64,000 nt of DNA from Liolophura sinensis (GCF_032854445.1 NC_088304.1:20783704-20847703), one strand, 5' to 3'; positions 1 to 11,804 are shown, counted from the first letter of the stretch. Numbers and translations: made by a program. The notes: generated by a model from the sequence alone, not told the origin.

Positions 1-312
1 GAGCAGTGACGTCATTGTAATATATGTTCATGAAGTTGTCAAAATGCGCACACGTAAACGGTGAAATTCCGACCTCTTGTCAATTCACCTCTGTTTGAAT
101 TTCATCTAACGTTTCGTCTGAATGGTTAAATGCAGTAACTTAAGCAGAGTTAGGTAAAAATCACACACTGATATCCATGGCAGTTTTATTTTAAGTTACC
201 GCTCTAAGATTATTCAGGAGGCTGTGTTGTCATCACACATAATAAAGCAGTCACATGTAAACAATGTGTAGTCACCAGGCCTCTTCTATGCTTTGTTCAC
301 CAGCAGAATTCT

Positions 313-393
313 GTCTTATGCTGGCATGCAGGTATGTATATGTGTGGAGTTCCACAAAGCCTCTGGCTACATACCTGCATGCCAGCATAAGAC
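313..393. repeat. Perfect 26-bp inverted repeat with 29-nt loop
   Basis: Arms at 313-338 and 368-393 are exact reverse complements (arm 1 begins GTCTTATGCTGGCATGCAGG). The arms are separated by 29 bases. Confidence 0.93.
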
Positions 394-589
394 ACTAACT
401 CGGGCGTTTCCCTAAAATGATGATATCAATTGCGGGCGATTGGGAGACTTATGGTATGTAAGTTTATTGTATTTACCAGGTAGCACTATCCCGATAAACT
501 CTTTATCCATATCCTTCGTGCTTTATACATTTACGAGTATGGGGGAACATTCTACGGACTTTAGTGTATGAACGATGGTAGGATATGAA

Positions 590-1090
590 CGTTCCTCACG
601 CATTCGGTTATACACGAAAATAGAGAACCCACATGTCATGGCCAGTAACTGATGGGTGATAGCGGGATATTTCAGACTGTCATCACAAGCACAAGTCAGT
701 TAGTATCAGCCCTACTCATGTTCCTCACGTGTTAGGTTATACACTTAAATCGGGAACATGCATGTCATGGCTAGTAACTGATGGACAATCGCAGAAACCT
801 TTAAGATTTTCCTCTCAGAACAACAAGTCAATTACTATCATCCCTACCCATTTTCCTCGCGGGATAGATTATATACGTAAATAGGAAACATGAAATGGTC
901 AGCAACTGATAAAAGTTTGCAGGATATTTCAGTTTTTCCTCAAGTACATGTCAGTTAGTGTAGTCCCGATTCATGTTTCTCAAACATTTTAAATCTTACG
1001 ACGGAACATTCTACGAACGTTAACCGAAAAAAGGATCTTATGAGATTTCAGATTTTTCTCCTCGAACACGTCAGTTAGGATCATCCAGTT
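590..1090. repeat. Degenerate tandem repeat, about 129-bp period
   Basis: About four units start near 591, 720, 851 and 975, each with a TTCCTCACG-like start, GTCATGGCCAGTAACTGATG and AAGTCAGTTAGTATCA motifs. They lie just downstream of the gene A stop codon. The block GGAACATTCTACG at 546 recurs at 1004. Confidence 0.8.
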
Positions 1091-1199
1091 TGGTAATTAA
1101 AGTTATCCCCCGTTGCGTTTCGAACTATTTCGTTTCTATAAAGAAACGGAAAGTGAATGCGTTCTCTGTCATCTTGACAGAGTCTCTGGTTATAACGGC

Positions 1200-1465
1200 T
1201 TAAAAGTCCCGGCACACCGATGGTACAAATGTAAAGTCATGCCGATGTGTTTGTATGACCTTTTCATGTCCCTTTTCCTCAACCAAGGAAATCTGCGGAG
1301 TGCTGCTCGAGATGTGGGAAGGTGGCGAACAAGCTATCCTCCTTTTCGATGTGGATCTGTGTTTGACGATGGCTAAAGCAGCCGCTATAATACAGAGGGC
1401 AACCAGCATGGAGGTGACTGCTATGGGCATCAAAAAAACGGCCTTAAAATGATCGTCTTTATTTT
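1200..1465 (-). CDS. Gene A exon 21: transmembrane helix and cytoplasmic tail
   Basis: Acceptor ctgttgcag, phase 1. It encodes a 20-25 residue hydrophobic helix (AVTSMLVALCIIAAALAIV), a basic stop-transfer KHRSTSKRR, and about 54 cytoplasmic residues ending CRDF and a TAA stop. The TM part resembles the gene B exon; the tail does not. Confidence 0.9.
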
Positions 1466-1838
1466 CTGCAACAGAAATACAGAATCACAAAATACAGAGC
1501 TTAGAAATATGTCGAGTGTGAAGCATTTTTAAAATTTTCACCTGCAAATTTTCACATATATTATTTCAAGCGGTATAGCACAGAAGATGTTTGTGTTAAG
1601 TATTGAGCAAATTGCTAAACAGGTACACGATACAGGTAGTTTGGTGATACTGGTAATTGGTAATACAGGTATTTTCTAAAATAATTAATAAATGACAGTT
1701 TCACGTAATAGTGTAGATTTCTTACAAGAATCTTACAAATCATATTTGGTCCGTTTTTTACTGCCACTGCACAGAGGATACGTAGACATCTGTTAGTTAA
1801 AAAACAAAAAATGGCGGCAGTGTCATCACGTTGTTTAC

Positions 1839-2051
1839 CTGGACTTAGCAGACCGTTATTGGGTTCCTCACTTGGCGTCGGGCCCACTTGTACCACCGTC
1901 CAGAGACTGCGTCTTTCAGAGGTAAGAGCAGACACGTGAATTTCGCAATTCTCGTCACACAGAGACGAGGGTAGACGGACAGACGGGGCCGTAGAGCTCG
2001 TATTCTGATAGAAATCCGGCTCGTTCTCACGAGTAATACGGATAGTGTAAC
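1839..2051 (-). CDS. Gene A exon 20: second half of FN3 domain
   Basis: A 213-bp phase 1-1 exon: GYTIRITRENEPDFY, then CEIHVSALTSERRSLW, ending LLSPG with donor GTAAAC. The GYxIRI / CEIHVSALT pattern is that of FN3 C and F strands. It corresponds to gene B 44256-44441. Confidence 0.87.
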
Positions 2052-2983
2052 CTGTCAACACCCAGTTTTAAATCCTGATGACGTAACATGTCAACACAAA
2101 CTCGCACATATATAAATATATAAATATCAAAGCAAGACATAGAAGGGACTTACCGCCGACGTCACAAATTGTGGTGTTATTTTAGACCTCATTCACATAG
2201 AGTTGAGTCTTCTAGATGTCTACTGATACGTATCTGACTCAGTGAACGGTCCAATGTTCAGTTTTATCCGTGGTTTCCCTTCGGTCATCATCTCACTCAA
2301 ATCACTGTATTTCGAATCTCTGATTTTTTTTAGTCAGTTACCTCCCCTTGGGAGATGTTCGGTGAACGTGAATTGTCAGACACGGCACTCTGTTGCAATA
2401 ATGCCGTCTACCGTGTTACTTCAGTTTTGCCATAGGCAATTACGAGTACTTATAAAACATTATCAATAGAAAGCAAGATCGCATTTGAGTTACTAGACTT
2501 CCAATTTAGCTTCAGTCTGACGTATTGTTTACATGTGCGACCCACGAGCGAACGTTGCGTTATGGGAATCTTTGCGCTGCCTCATTTACATGTTATCTCG
2601 TACCGCGGACAGTTTAGACCAGTCAGGGATTTCCCCTTATAATAATCTTAATTGATATTTGGTGGAAAATATAGGCCAAAAAGGTTTAGTTAGGGGTCAA
2701 ATGCAATTCATTTTCGTATTTAGATTAACCAACTAAAAAATTCTGAATTTCTTTCGGCAGAATGTCCCTTTAAGGCCACAGTACCATTGTGAACAGTGTA
2801 ATAATATCTATTAATTGCTTTGAGTGCTTTGGGTGCATTTCATATTGATCCTTTGCAACACTGATTTCCCAATTGGTTTAATTCGGTACAGTCAACATCT
2901 TGGCAAATATTTATGGTCGGTGGACAATGTCATTTAATGCACACGGGCTTGGGACCTGTGCCTTTAACTCCTCCTTTACGCAC

Positions 2984-3100
2984 CTTTCACAAAATATTCG
3001 GCGTAAACTGGAGCCTGCCATTCTATCTGGATGTTCCCAGCTAATCGTGTAACAGCCAAACGTTGTGGTGGTGACAGTCGAATAGCCTTAGGCCTCTGCG
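2984..3100 (-). CDS. Gene A exon 19: first half of FN3 domain
   Basis: A 117-bp phase 1-1 exon: LSPPQRLAVTRLAGNIQIEW, then PVYAEYFVKG. The spaced Pro, Leu and Trp of an FN3 N-terminal half are present, and the end matches HYAEHFVKG of gene B 44792-44905. Confidence 0.87.
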
Positions 3101-5165
3101 CTGCAATCACAATTTAGTTTATTTATTTATTTACACAATAAAATACATTTGAAAGTGTTTAGGTTTTTTAGTTCTTGGATATCTATTCTGGAGTTTGTTC
3201 ATAAAATGTTAGATGTATTTTGCAGTGACTAAGGTGATGTGATTATCATAATTATGTAAATATAATATGTGCTTACATAACAATGTGTTGGAGGTTTTCA
3301 AAAACACAAATACGTCATAAAACATGACGTGTAAAAGTCATTGAACATGTAGAAATGCTTACTGCAACTATAGCAAACATGTTACATATAAAATATCATT
3401 TATTACAGCGATTATACTATTGGAAACCTCCGGCTGTCTCTCAAAGGACCTGGTAGGGTAAGGCCGGAAATTGCCCTCAGTGCAAGAAAATTTGGACCTC
3501 GAGTAACGAAACTGGCAATGGCTGTGGGTGACAGCTACTGACACACCCGTGAGGCTACGTCTTTTTTCAGTTCTGTCTTACTCGTTTTTTATTTTCTGTT
3601 ATATGGCAATCATAAGGCCTATAAAGCTTCAAACATGTACTGGAGCGATGTATACGTCATAAAATCGAAAAGTTTCGTTGCTCCAGTAACACTGAAATAT
3701 CTTTTTTTTGGTGTTAAACATTGTAGTTATGAAAATCACTACACTACAAAAGTAACTTTCTCAAAAATTCTTCAGCACGCAGTTATGCACCACTGAATCA
3801 AATAAATATACAACAAATGTAACTTTAAGGCTTATACTTTCTCTACGCATAACACGCTAATGTTAATGATAGACAGTGGACCACATGTGCTCTCGGCCAG
3901 GATTCACGTATGATGTCGATATAGCAGCCAAAAGTTACACAGTACAATAGCTTATTGATTCTAATTCATGGTAACGCCTATTTAATGCAAGATGGCCTTT
4001 GTCTTTACTCAGACAAACACAGGTGTCCAAAGAAAGAAATGTACCACAAAGATTCGAACTCTTCCCAAATATAGAACCTTTTTGCCGCAGCGACTTCCTT
4101 AGTCCACTGTAATGAGGATGATGGGTTGTAGACCAGGCCAAAAATGTAGATTTTTAACTAGGTGAAATAACACTCATCACATTTTATTAAGTTTATGTTT
4201 TACATACGAAGACAAATGTTTACCAAAGCGAAAACTTTGACAGCTTAAAAATACACACATGAAGGTTTCAGTAAAGACATTTTTTCTAGTTTTATGTCGA
4301 TCTTCCTGCTGTAAATTAAAACACACAGTGCCTCGTTTGAGCGAAAAAGTAGTGTTTTTGATCGAGGGGGCAATTTTGAAGGGGGTACTTAAGCAGCCTT
4401 CTCTTTTATGGCATTGTAACTTGCATGGGTGTTTCGAATACTTCTGATTCCGAAGTGTACAGAAGTGTGCTGGGATTTTGAAGCTTTCACTTTCTAACTG
4501 TACCTCTCTGGGGCGGATTTTTCGTCTCATTGTACTAGGTTCTTTCCCAGCCAAACGGGATTTGCATTTGAGCAAATAATCGAGTACAAATTTGTCATGC
4601 AGCCCTATTCTCTGTCACAAAGACCTGGCCCCTTGCCATCGGTTTCAAGTGAATGTTTTATTGAATGTAATGGCAGCATAGCAGAACTTTTCACTTATAC
4701 GATGGTGGCCAAGCAGGGCAAAACCAAAGAGAAACACAGGACCATCCGTAGATTGGTGGTTAATCCGATAGATCTCTGTCAACAGCAACATCAACATCTT
4801 GTTTCGGCTTTCCGCCACGAGATATTGGTTGTGTGGATCACATAAATTAGCTATGTCTACGTCCACCTGGGTTTTCCAGGCCATGCTTTGATTATTTAAA
4901 GAAAAAGCATTTGAATAAAATATAATTATGTACAGCATAGAATAAAGCAAGTGCAGCGACGCCAATGTGACAGCTGGCAAACTGTCAAACGATTGCCGGT
5001 GAAATAATGCCTCTTGTCAATTTACCTCAGTCAGGGTTTTATTCTAACTGTTCATGTAAATATACAAATAGTAGCAATTTACACGCCCCCTAGAACCACG
5101 TTTTAAGCAGAATTATGTAAAAAAATGCAGTGATATTAATTCACAATCGTGCAAAAAATACTTAC
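3101..5165 (-). other. Gene A intron between large exon and FN3
   Basis: About 2 kb of AT-rich sequence. A MITE-like copy lies at about 4905-5135, near the upstream exon. An open frame at 4177-4575 starts with TTG and has no splice support, so I see no exon here. Confidence 0.6.
4905..5135 (+). mobile_element. MITE-like repeat family copy
   Basis: Contains the family landmarks TAATTATGTACAGCATAGAA, CTCTTGTCAATTTACC, GGGTTTTATTCTAACTGTTC and AAGCAGAATTATGTAAAAA. Other copies lie at about 1, 11450, 20268, 24290, 29880, 30155, 37360 and 57955. Confidence 0.75.
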
Positions 5166-8100
5166 AGCAGTAATACGGCTGACGAAAAACCCGTGATCCC
5201 TTGCAAAGGAATCGTGTCGGTTCGTCGTCGACTTCGTCGGCTTGACTGAAGCTGTAGATGGCCTCTGAACTATTGCTGATAATTACACCCTGTCGAGCGT
5301 CATTTCGAATTTTCACGAGTGTAATATTCATCTCAGTTAACATCGCTTCAAGTACACTCCTTGTAAGCTCAGTTCTACCTAACCTGGCAGGATTCGGATT
5401 CAGAACTAAGGACACGACGTGTTCCTCGTAGTCTACGTTTAACACATCTATTCTTATTGATCCGTCAAGTCCTACGTATGTGTTGGCTAGCGCATTTTCA
5501 AAAAGAGTTTGTAACAGAACATTGTTGAATTTTTGATTTGTTTCAAATGCATCACTGTCCATTGCAACAGCGGTGAAACCAAACGTGATGTGTTTACTGG
5601 GTACAGCTAGCTCCTTATCGTGCAATACGACAAGCATTTCGCGCGAGTCAACCGCCCCATAAGCGTTGTGGGCCGTGTATTTACAAATTAACTCTTCGCC
5701 TCGGAAATGAGTCGAAATATTTGGGAATTCCATCGAACGCCACGAAAAACATCTGTCTGACGAGCAAATGTTCCAGGTCAAGACAACAGTAGGCTTGCCA
5801 ACAACAACTTGCCTCAACTGTTTTGTGTAAGTGGGATGAAGCGTATAACTCTGAGGTAAATTGGACACGATTCGTGGAGGAAATACAACAACCAAGAGGG
5901 CTCCCTCGGAGCTAACATTACCGATGTGATTCCCTGCCACGCAAGAGTAAAGCCCTTCATGTGCCTCGCTGATATTGTGCAACAGTAAAGTAATTAAACT
6001 GTTACCAGAGGCTACCAGGTAATCTCCATGGAACCAGTAATATGTTGGCAACGGATAAGATTCTGCCTTGCAGGTGAACTGTGCAAAGTCGCCAGTCTGA
6101 ACAGTTGTATTTTTCGGTTGTTCCATAATTACTGGTAGCGTACCGCAGTACAAGCTCAACATTTCATGCAAAATGTTTAAGTTGATATCTGGGTCAGTAG
6201 TTTGATTCACTGTTTTACTCTCGTTCTGCATCAAATCCTCAAATATTTGTTGAAGACGAATCAATGAGTCTCGAGAACTGCCCAAGAGGCGGGGGTCAAG
6301 TGATTCTAACAGCACAAACAGCTCTCCAAAACTCCAAGCCACACAATCCCGGAAGGTTTGGCAATCTCCAAAATATGACACCGTGTCCATCTGCGCAATC
6401 CACGAGGCTCTTGCCGAACCCTCCCGCAAGGATTGGATTGTGAGTTGATTGTGTTTCTTGACTGATTCCCTCAGTTCTAGATTTGCCAAAAGAACCTCGT
6501 CGTTTTCTAAATGCACATCTTTAAGAGCATTCTCAAGTTCATATTTGGTTAGGTTAAATTCATTTAATGCTACATCGAAATCGACGGACAAGTCTTCCAG
6601 TGAGAGAGTCTCGTTGAACTGTTCACTATTTTCGAAATCAGTAATATCATTGTCTGCAGCATCGGCTTCCTCTATCATCTCCTTTGATATATTTTTAAGA
6701 AACTCAACACTGTGATTTAAATACAAAATTATTGACCGATAATGGTCGCATCTTAAAGGCCATGATTGGTATTCAAAAAAGGCAGTTCTCAGACTATCTG
6801 ATTCGTTGAAAGACGAAGGCATGGACGCTCTTGTGCCGTCTGACTCTCGCTTTCGCCTATGTTCCCCATCTTTTTCCTCAACGCCTTGTATCATTGCCTT
6901 TGCTATCCCAAACATACTTGTGAAAATGTCCTTAAAATTAATTGTAAAACTGTGCTTAACCCACCCTTTCGAAAGGAAATTTATCTCACAACAGCCTCTC
7001 ACCACGAACCAATTCTTGGCAGACAATTCAACCTCAAACCCACACTTTTTGAAGTCTAGGAACTTTTGTAGCACGTTGGATATCAAGGCATCAAACATTT
7101 TAAAAACATAATTAACTGAAACTTTGATAGTTTCAATTAAATTATACGTTATTTGCAAGGACGCCTTCACTAAGTCTAACCCCAGGGAGGCTCCACTGTA
7201 AAATGCTTTTGCCACGTCCAATACAAAACGACTCTTATCCACTACTACCTGAGCCAGCGAAACTGCACCTTTAGCCATGTCCAGATGTAGAAGTGGAATA
7301 TGCACTGCTACTTTGGCGATGGCTAAGCCGACATAAGCTGAACCTCGAAGTACTTTGCAACCAGCATTTTTACGAAGGCAATCTACTTTGTCCATCCAAG
7401 TGGAACAGTGTTTCCGTTTAACACACGTTGTTTTTAGTTTCTTGTTCATTTTACATGTTGAGACATCCAGTGTTTTTGTACATTTCCTTTGACAATCTTC
7501 AATTTTGCAGAGGCGGTCAACATTTTCCTTAGCTGCAGATAATTCCTGCTTGGCCTTACGAAATGGTTGTTTAGCTTTTTCAAGCGACCTTTTGGCGGCC
7601 TCTAGCCTTTTCACCGCATTGTCAAATAGCAGGTGTTTTTGATCTAATTCCTCTGTAGCAGTCTTTATTCTTTTTTGTGCATTTGTCAAATCAGTTTGTA
7701 ATCTTTCTATGTTCGCATTCGCTTGTGTGAGTTGCTTTTCTGCCTCTCTGTGTTTCGCTTTCAACACCCTTTTTACAGCGTCCCATAAAGTAGTTTCAAA
7801 AGAATTTTCGTCACCTGGCAAAAATTCTCCACGAATGGATAGAGATAAAGCTGTGAATTGTCTGGGCACTGCAAAGCGTAACGTGAGCCTCACCCGAAAC
7901 ATTTGTAGCAGCAAAGCTTCGGCCATTGCCGCAACTTCATTATTTGTAATAAACAGATTTCCGGAAATTTTCAACCCAAACCACTTCCACATTACTGTCA
8001 GTTTGATTGTAAAAACCGGCTTTTCGCGTGAAAAGGCCAACTCTATACCTCCACCTACTGTTGGTGGAAAGAGACGCCATAAATCATTTAGTTCACGATA

Positions 8101-8888
8101 ACGCGTCGTACTTAATCCTGTTTTCCTCACCGTAATGATGCCCTTTCCTCGTATAACATCTCCACCCTCAATGTGGTCGTAGTATTCGTACAAATCGCTG
8201 CATTTCATCACACCTTCTGATGACGTAACAAGCTCCACTTCAAGCCCTAGACTTTGACCCAAGACAGTCAATCTTGCGAATGCCTTTATTCCCATGACGT
8301 CATCTTTGGGGAAAAACGGAGTGGAGGAATCCAAGTTTTCCCACCATATCCCCTTCACTTGTCCTTCAACTAACTGAAATGCTCTTTTCAGGCTACGTAA
8401 GCGACTTTCGCCATCATGATCAAAAGCCAAGTTTAATCGACTTTCAAAATGTTTTAGCTTTTCGCCCAGAGCTACAGTTTCTATCATGAGATCATGGACA
8501 AAATCTGCGAATGACATCACTGTCAGATTGGTAATGTCAACTCTAGAAGTAGCCGTTGATATCTCAGTTGCTTTCTTTTCCATGTCTTGCCTCATTTGTG
8601 TTTTCCACGCGGGAAAATTCTTGTAATGAAGCTTTTTCAAAAATTTCTTGAAAGTTCCAACGCGTTTGGACAACATGACAAATAGTGATTGCAGTCTACT
8701 GCTACTAGCTCCGGCGGCTTTGTCCTTTTTTTCATCAAATGTGAGAAAACAATGAATGTCACCCTTAACTTCAAGGATGGGAAATAAAGGCACAGACGTG
8801 CCAACAGAAATGACCTTCTTCAGTGTTGTGTGGTAGAAAACCCCAGGTGGATTTGAAGCCATGCCACATGCTACTCTATCTCCATCAC
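5166..8888 (-). CDS. Gene A exon 18: large exon with coiled coil, Cys-rich knot, furin site and two Ig-like domains
   Basis: A 3723-bp phase 1-1 exon (about 1241 residues), starting GDGDRVACGMASNPPGVF after an acceptor ctag. Residues below count from the internal Met at 8862. A beta-rich region (to about 350) is followed by a coiled coil (360-457; AKHREAEKQLTQANANIERL), a Cys-rich segment (453-505; CQRKC, then CVKRKHC), and an Ala-rich amphipathic helix (to about 600). A furin-type RRKR follows near 669. After a helical stretch come Ig-like domain 1 (914-990; FTCKAES...LYSCVAGNHIG) and a degenerate Ig-like domain 2 that lacks the first cysteine. An unassigned alpha/beta module ends before the donor TGCT/GTAAGT. 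Many N-x-S/T sites fit an extracellular location. Confidence 0.93.
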
Positions 8889-9130
8889 CTAGAATAAATT
8901 GACAAATTTTAAGTTAAGACGACCGTATGTGTGTACATCTACGTCATGACAATCAGCCTCACTCTTGCAAATGTAGTGTGCTGTAAACTCATTACATATT
9001 CAGTATCTGGGAACAAATCAACCAATTGAAAATTTATCGTTATGACTATACTTAAATATTGTAGAAAAGCATTCGTCAATAAATATGGCTCTCACACATC
9101 TTCTGAATGTGTTAGCAATGTGGAATGTGG

Positions 9131-9376
9131 CACACACATCTACTCAAGAATATTTCACTTATACAACGGCGGCCAGCATTATGATATGTGGAAACCGGGC
9201 ATAGCGCGGGGGAAATCCTCGGCCGTCCGCAGGCTGCTGGGGGACCTTCCCACTTACGGCCGGAGAGAAAACCAGCATGAGCTGGACTTCATCCCACAGC
9301 CACCGCATTCGTGAGCATGTCCTAGGTCATTACGCTGCGCGAGCGCGCTAAACAACTGAGCCACAGAGGTCCCCCG
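9131..9376 (-). mobile_element. tRNA-derived SINE, near full length
   Basis: Read on the minus strand it has a tRNA-like head (GTGGCTCAGTTG with box A), a body and a tail with AGTGAAATATTCTTGAGTA. It lies in the intron upstream of the large exon. Confidence 0.85.
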
Positions 9377-9429
9377 AAATGTTTTTACTGGTGGTGTAAA
9401 TCGATTTAAATGAACAATGGGGCCTCCAA

Positions 9430-9556
9430 TGGGGCTTCCCCTGGGCTCTGCCCGGTTTCCACCCACCATAATGCTGACCGTCGTCGTATAAGTGAAATAT
9501 TCTTGAGTACGGTGTAAAACACCAACCAAATAAATAAATAAATAAATGAATAAAAA
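9430..9556 (+). mobile_element. SINE, 5'-truncated copy
   Basis: 3' body (TATAAGTGAAATATTCTTGA) with an AAATAAATAA tail. Confidence 0.8.
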
Positions 9557-10455
9557 CTGGACCTCAAGATCACCTGTTCTGAAAGGAGTTTTCGTTACAT
9601 GCACGTCATATGATTTGTTAGTGCCTTAGGGCGAAATCTCCGACATAACAACAACATACACTTGACGTCTATGGATTTCTCTTTATGTACACAAGACTTC
9701 TTTTAATACGCCAGTTTTCTCCATATCCAATGAATCAAATACATCTAAGCGCAAGTCAAACCGCAGACTGCCGCCAAGTGAAGGCATGTGTATGTTGTAG
9801 TTGTATCAACAAGATTTGTTTGTACTGTTTCAGGACTGTCTGCTAGATCCCAGATTTCTGGAGATATCTGACTATGTGTGAAGGTCTCCTTAGACCGGTA
9901 AACAACACCGTCATCATGGGCTTGGAATGATCTTTAGGATAGCGAAATCACAAAACAATTCACAATGCTGGCATGGTCAGACACCTGGATCACGCCCCCC
10001 CCCCCCCCAAAAAAAAATAATAATAATAACAATATCAACACATATAACACCAACTTTGTAAGATGACTACACCGGCATCTGGAGGGAACTAATGATCTCT
10101 GACAGAGGACATGTATTTTAACCCGCATTGTACAGCATATAAGTCGGTGTCAACAAATGGAAGAAAATTGAAAATGCGCTTCCTTTTCTAGCTATCCAAT
10201 CGCCACTGTTTCATTCATCTGATATCACCCTTTGAGAAAGAAAATGTGTACTTTCATCAACAGCCTATTTATTACCTTCCAGGAGCGAACATTTTTGCAA
10301 TCGTGGTACAGCAGTTTTGCCGGAGGCAAATCAGTGTATTTTAAATGTCATAATATCAGACACATAAACTCCTTTTTGCACTTGATACAGTTACACGTAA
10401 TACATGCACAATACTTTCTAAGTTTTGGGGCATTTTCGTCCAAAAGATTTCTTAC

Positions 10456-10606
10456 CACCAGGTGATATTATAGCTCTGTCATCGTACACATCCACCTCGA
10501 GTTCAATCGGAATGATTGTTCCCATTATCTTCAGCTCAAATTTCATAAACACATAGTTCAGGAACAAGAAATAGGTGTTGCTTTTAGTGAACATATGCGT
10601 GAAAAT
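10456..10606 (-). CDS. Gene A exon 17: 151-bp exon before the large exon
   Basis: Phase 0 in and phase 1 out. It encodes IFTHMFTKSNTYFLFLNYVF and then a beta-rich FELKIMG segment ending SPGG. Gene B 50188-50338 has exactly the same length and starts IFTHLF, which confirms both exons. Acceptor ttctttcag, donor GTAAGA. Confidence 0.88.
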
Positions 10607-10667
10607 CTGAAAGAATAGTAAGGAAGGATTATAAATCAAAGAGTCTCCAACTGTAGGAGAGAAGATC

Positions 10668-10803
10668 TTCAGCAACCTGCGGACGGTCGTGGGTTTCTCC
10701 CGGGCTCCGCCCGGTTTCATTCAACCATAATGCTGGCCGCCGTCGTATAAGTGAAATATTCTTGAGTACGCCGTAAAGCACTAATCAAAAAAATAAATAA
10801 ATC
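10668..10803 (+). mobile_element. SINE, 5'-truncated copy
   Basis: Same 3' body and A-rich tail. It lies 62 bases upstream (transcription sense) of exon 17. Confidence 0.8.
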
Positions 10804-10902
10804 ATACAGTATAGTAATTTACATCTGACGTATGAAATCGTTACCGTTCAAAAATGCATTATGTGAACTGAACTTATTTTTATTTATCATATTGGCCAGT
10901 AT

Positions 10903-11050
10903 GGTGGGATGGTCTGGCAACAACCTGCAAATCGTCGTGGGTTTCCCCCGTGCTCTGCTTGGTTTCCTCCGACAATAGTGCTGGCCGCGGTCGTATAAGT
11001 GATATATTTTTGAGTACGTCGTAAAACACCAATGAAATAAATAAAAAAAT
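10903..11050 (+). mobile_element. SINE, 5'-truncated, diverged copy
   Basis: Contains GTCGTGGGTTTCCCCC and a diverged AAGTGATATATTTTTGAGTA tail. Confidence 0.75.
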
Positions 11051-11449
11051 GCAGATTTGTAATCTAATGTGTTTGTGTAATGATTTCTAGCAGTTTTGAA
11101 AACTGAGCCAGGTTCATTCGTCAGTTTTGGCCTTTTCTGCATACCAGTTTACAAATTTTTCACCATATAGGTAGGGCCGTCCACCCTGAAAATGTAAGCG
11201 AAAAGTTTATCTTGATAGGTTTAGCTATTTTGGAAAAAAAAATTTTAGCCCAAAAATAAAATTTAGAATAGCCGCTGGTTACTATTAAAACAGCATAAAA
11301 CGTCAAAAGTTGTTGAATAATAACGGTCCGAACGATTTCAAGAGGACATTGTGTGGTAATTGTAAGACTTCGTAGATGGCAATCAAACGAGCACTTCAAA
11401 TTTCACAATTAAATACTACAGTAGAAGAAATGAAGACAGAGCATCCGGG

Positions 11450-11620
11450 AAAGTGTGAAGCATATATATGACAAATGTGTAATCGGTGCCATAAGGCCTC
11501 TTTTCAATTCACCCGAGTTAAGGTTTTATGCAAATATAAATGCAAAACTAGAAGTAACTAGAAGCAATCCCCATCGAAGACGATAGATTAAGCAGAATTA
11601 GGTAACAAAATACAGTTTAA
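11450..11620 (+). mobile_element. MITE-like repeat family copy
   Basis: Degenerate copy with CTTTTCAATTCACCCGAGTT and AAGCAGAATTAGGTAACAAA. Confidence 0.65.
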
Positions 11621-11624
11621 CTAA

Positions 11625-11800
11625 TATTTATTTATTTATTTTCTTGGTGTTTTTCGCCATAATCAAGAATAGTTCTCTTATAAGACGGCGGCTAGCATTA
11701 TGGCAGGGGAAATCCGTGTTCGCGAAGGTTTCCGCAGGTTGCTGACAGACTTTCCCACATATGGCCGGAGAGGAAACCAGCATGAGATGAATTTGAATCT
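11625..11800 (-). mobile_element. SINE, truncated copy
   Basis: Tail TATTTATTTATTTTCTTGG followed by the diverged body up to a GGAGAGGAAACCAGCATGAG match; the tRNA head is lost. Confidence 0.75.
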
Positions 11801-11804
11801 GTGC

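Larger units (their letters stand above)
1..1199. other. 3' flank of gene A, no coding exon seen
   Basis: Holds a fragment of the MITE-like family (about 1-170), a perfect hairpin (313-393) and about four degenerate tandem units (about 590-1090). A TTTATT on the plus strand near 473-478 could be the AATAAA signal of gene A, which would make a 3' UTR of about 700 bases; this is not certain. Confidence 0.5.

Noticed and set aside
4177-4575. 132-residue open frame on the minus strand in a gene A intron
   Set aside because: It starts with TTG, has no domain signature or splice sites, and lies between two exons that already join in phase.
6449-8101. Plus-strand open frames opposite the large exon of gene A
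   Set aside because: Antisense shadows of a strongly supported coding exon; the same applies opposite 45410-49201.
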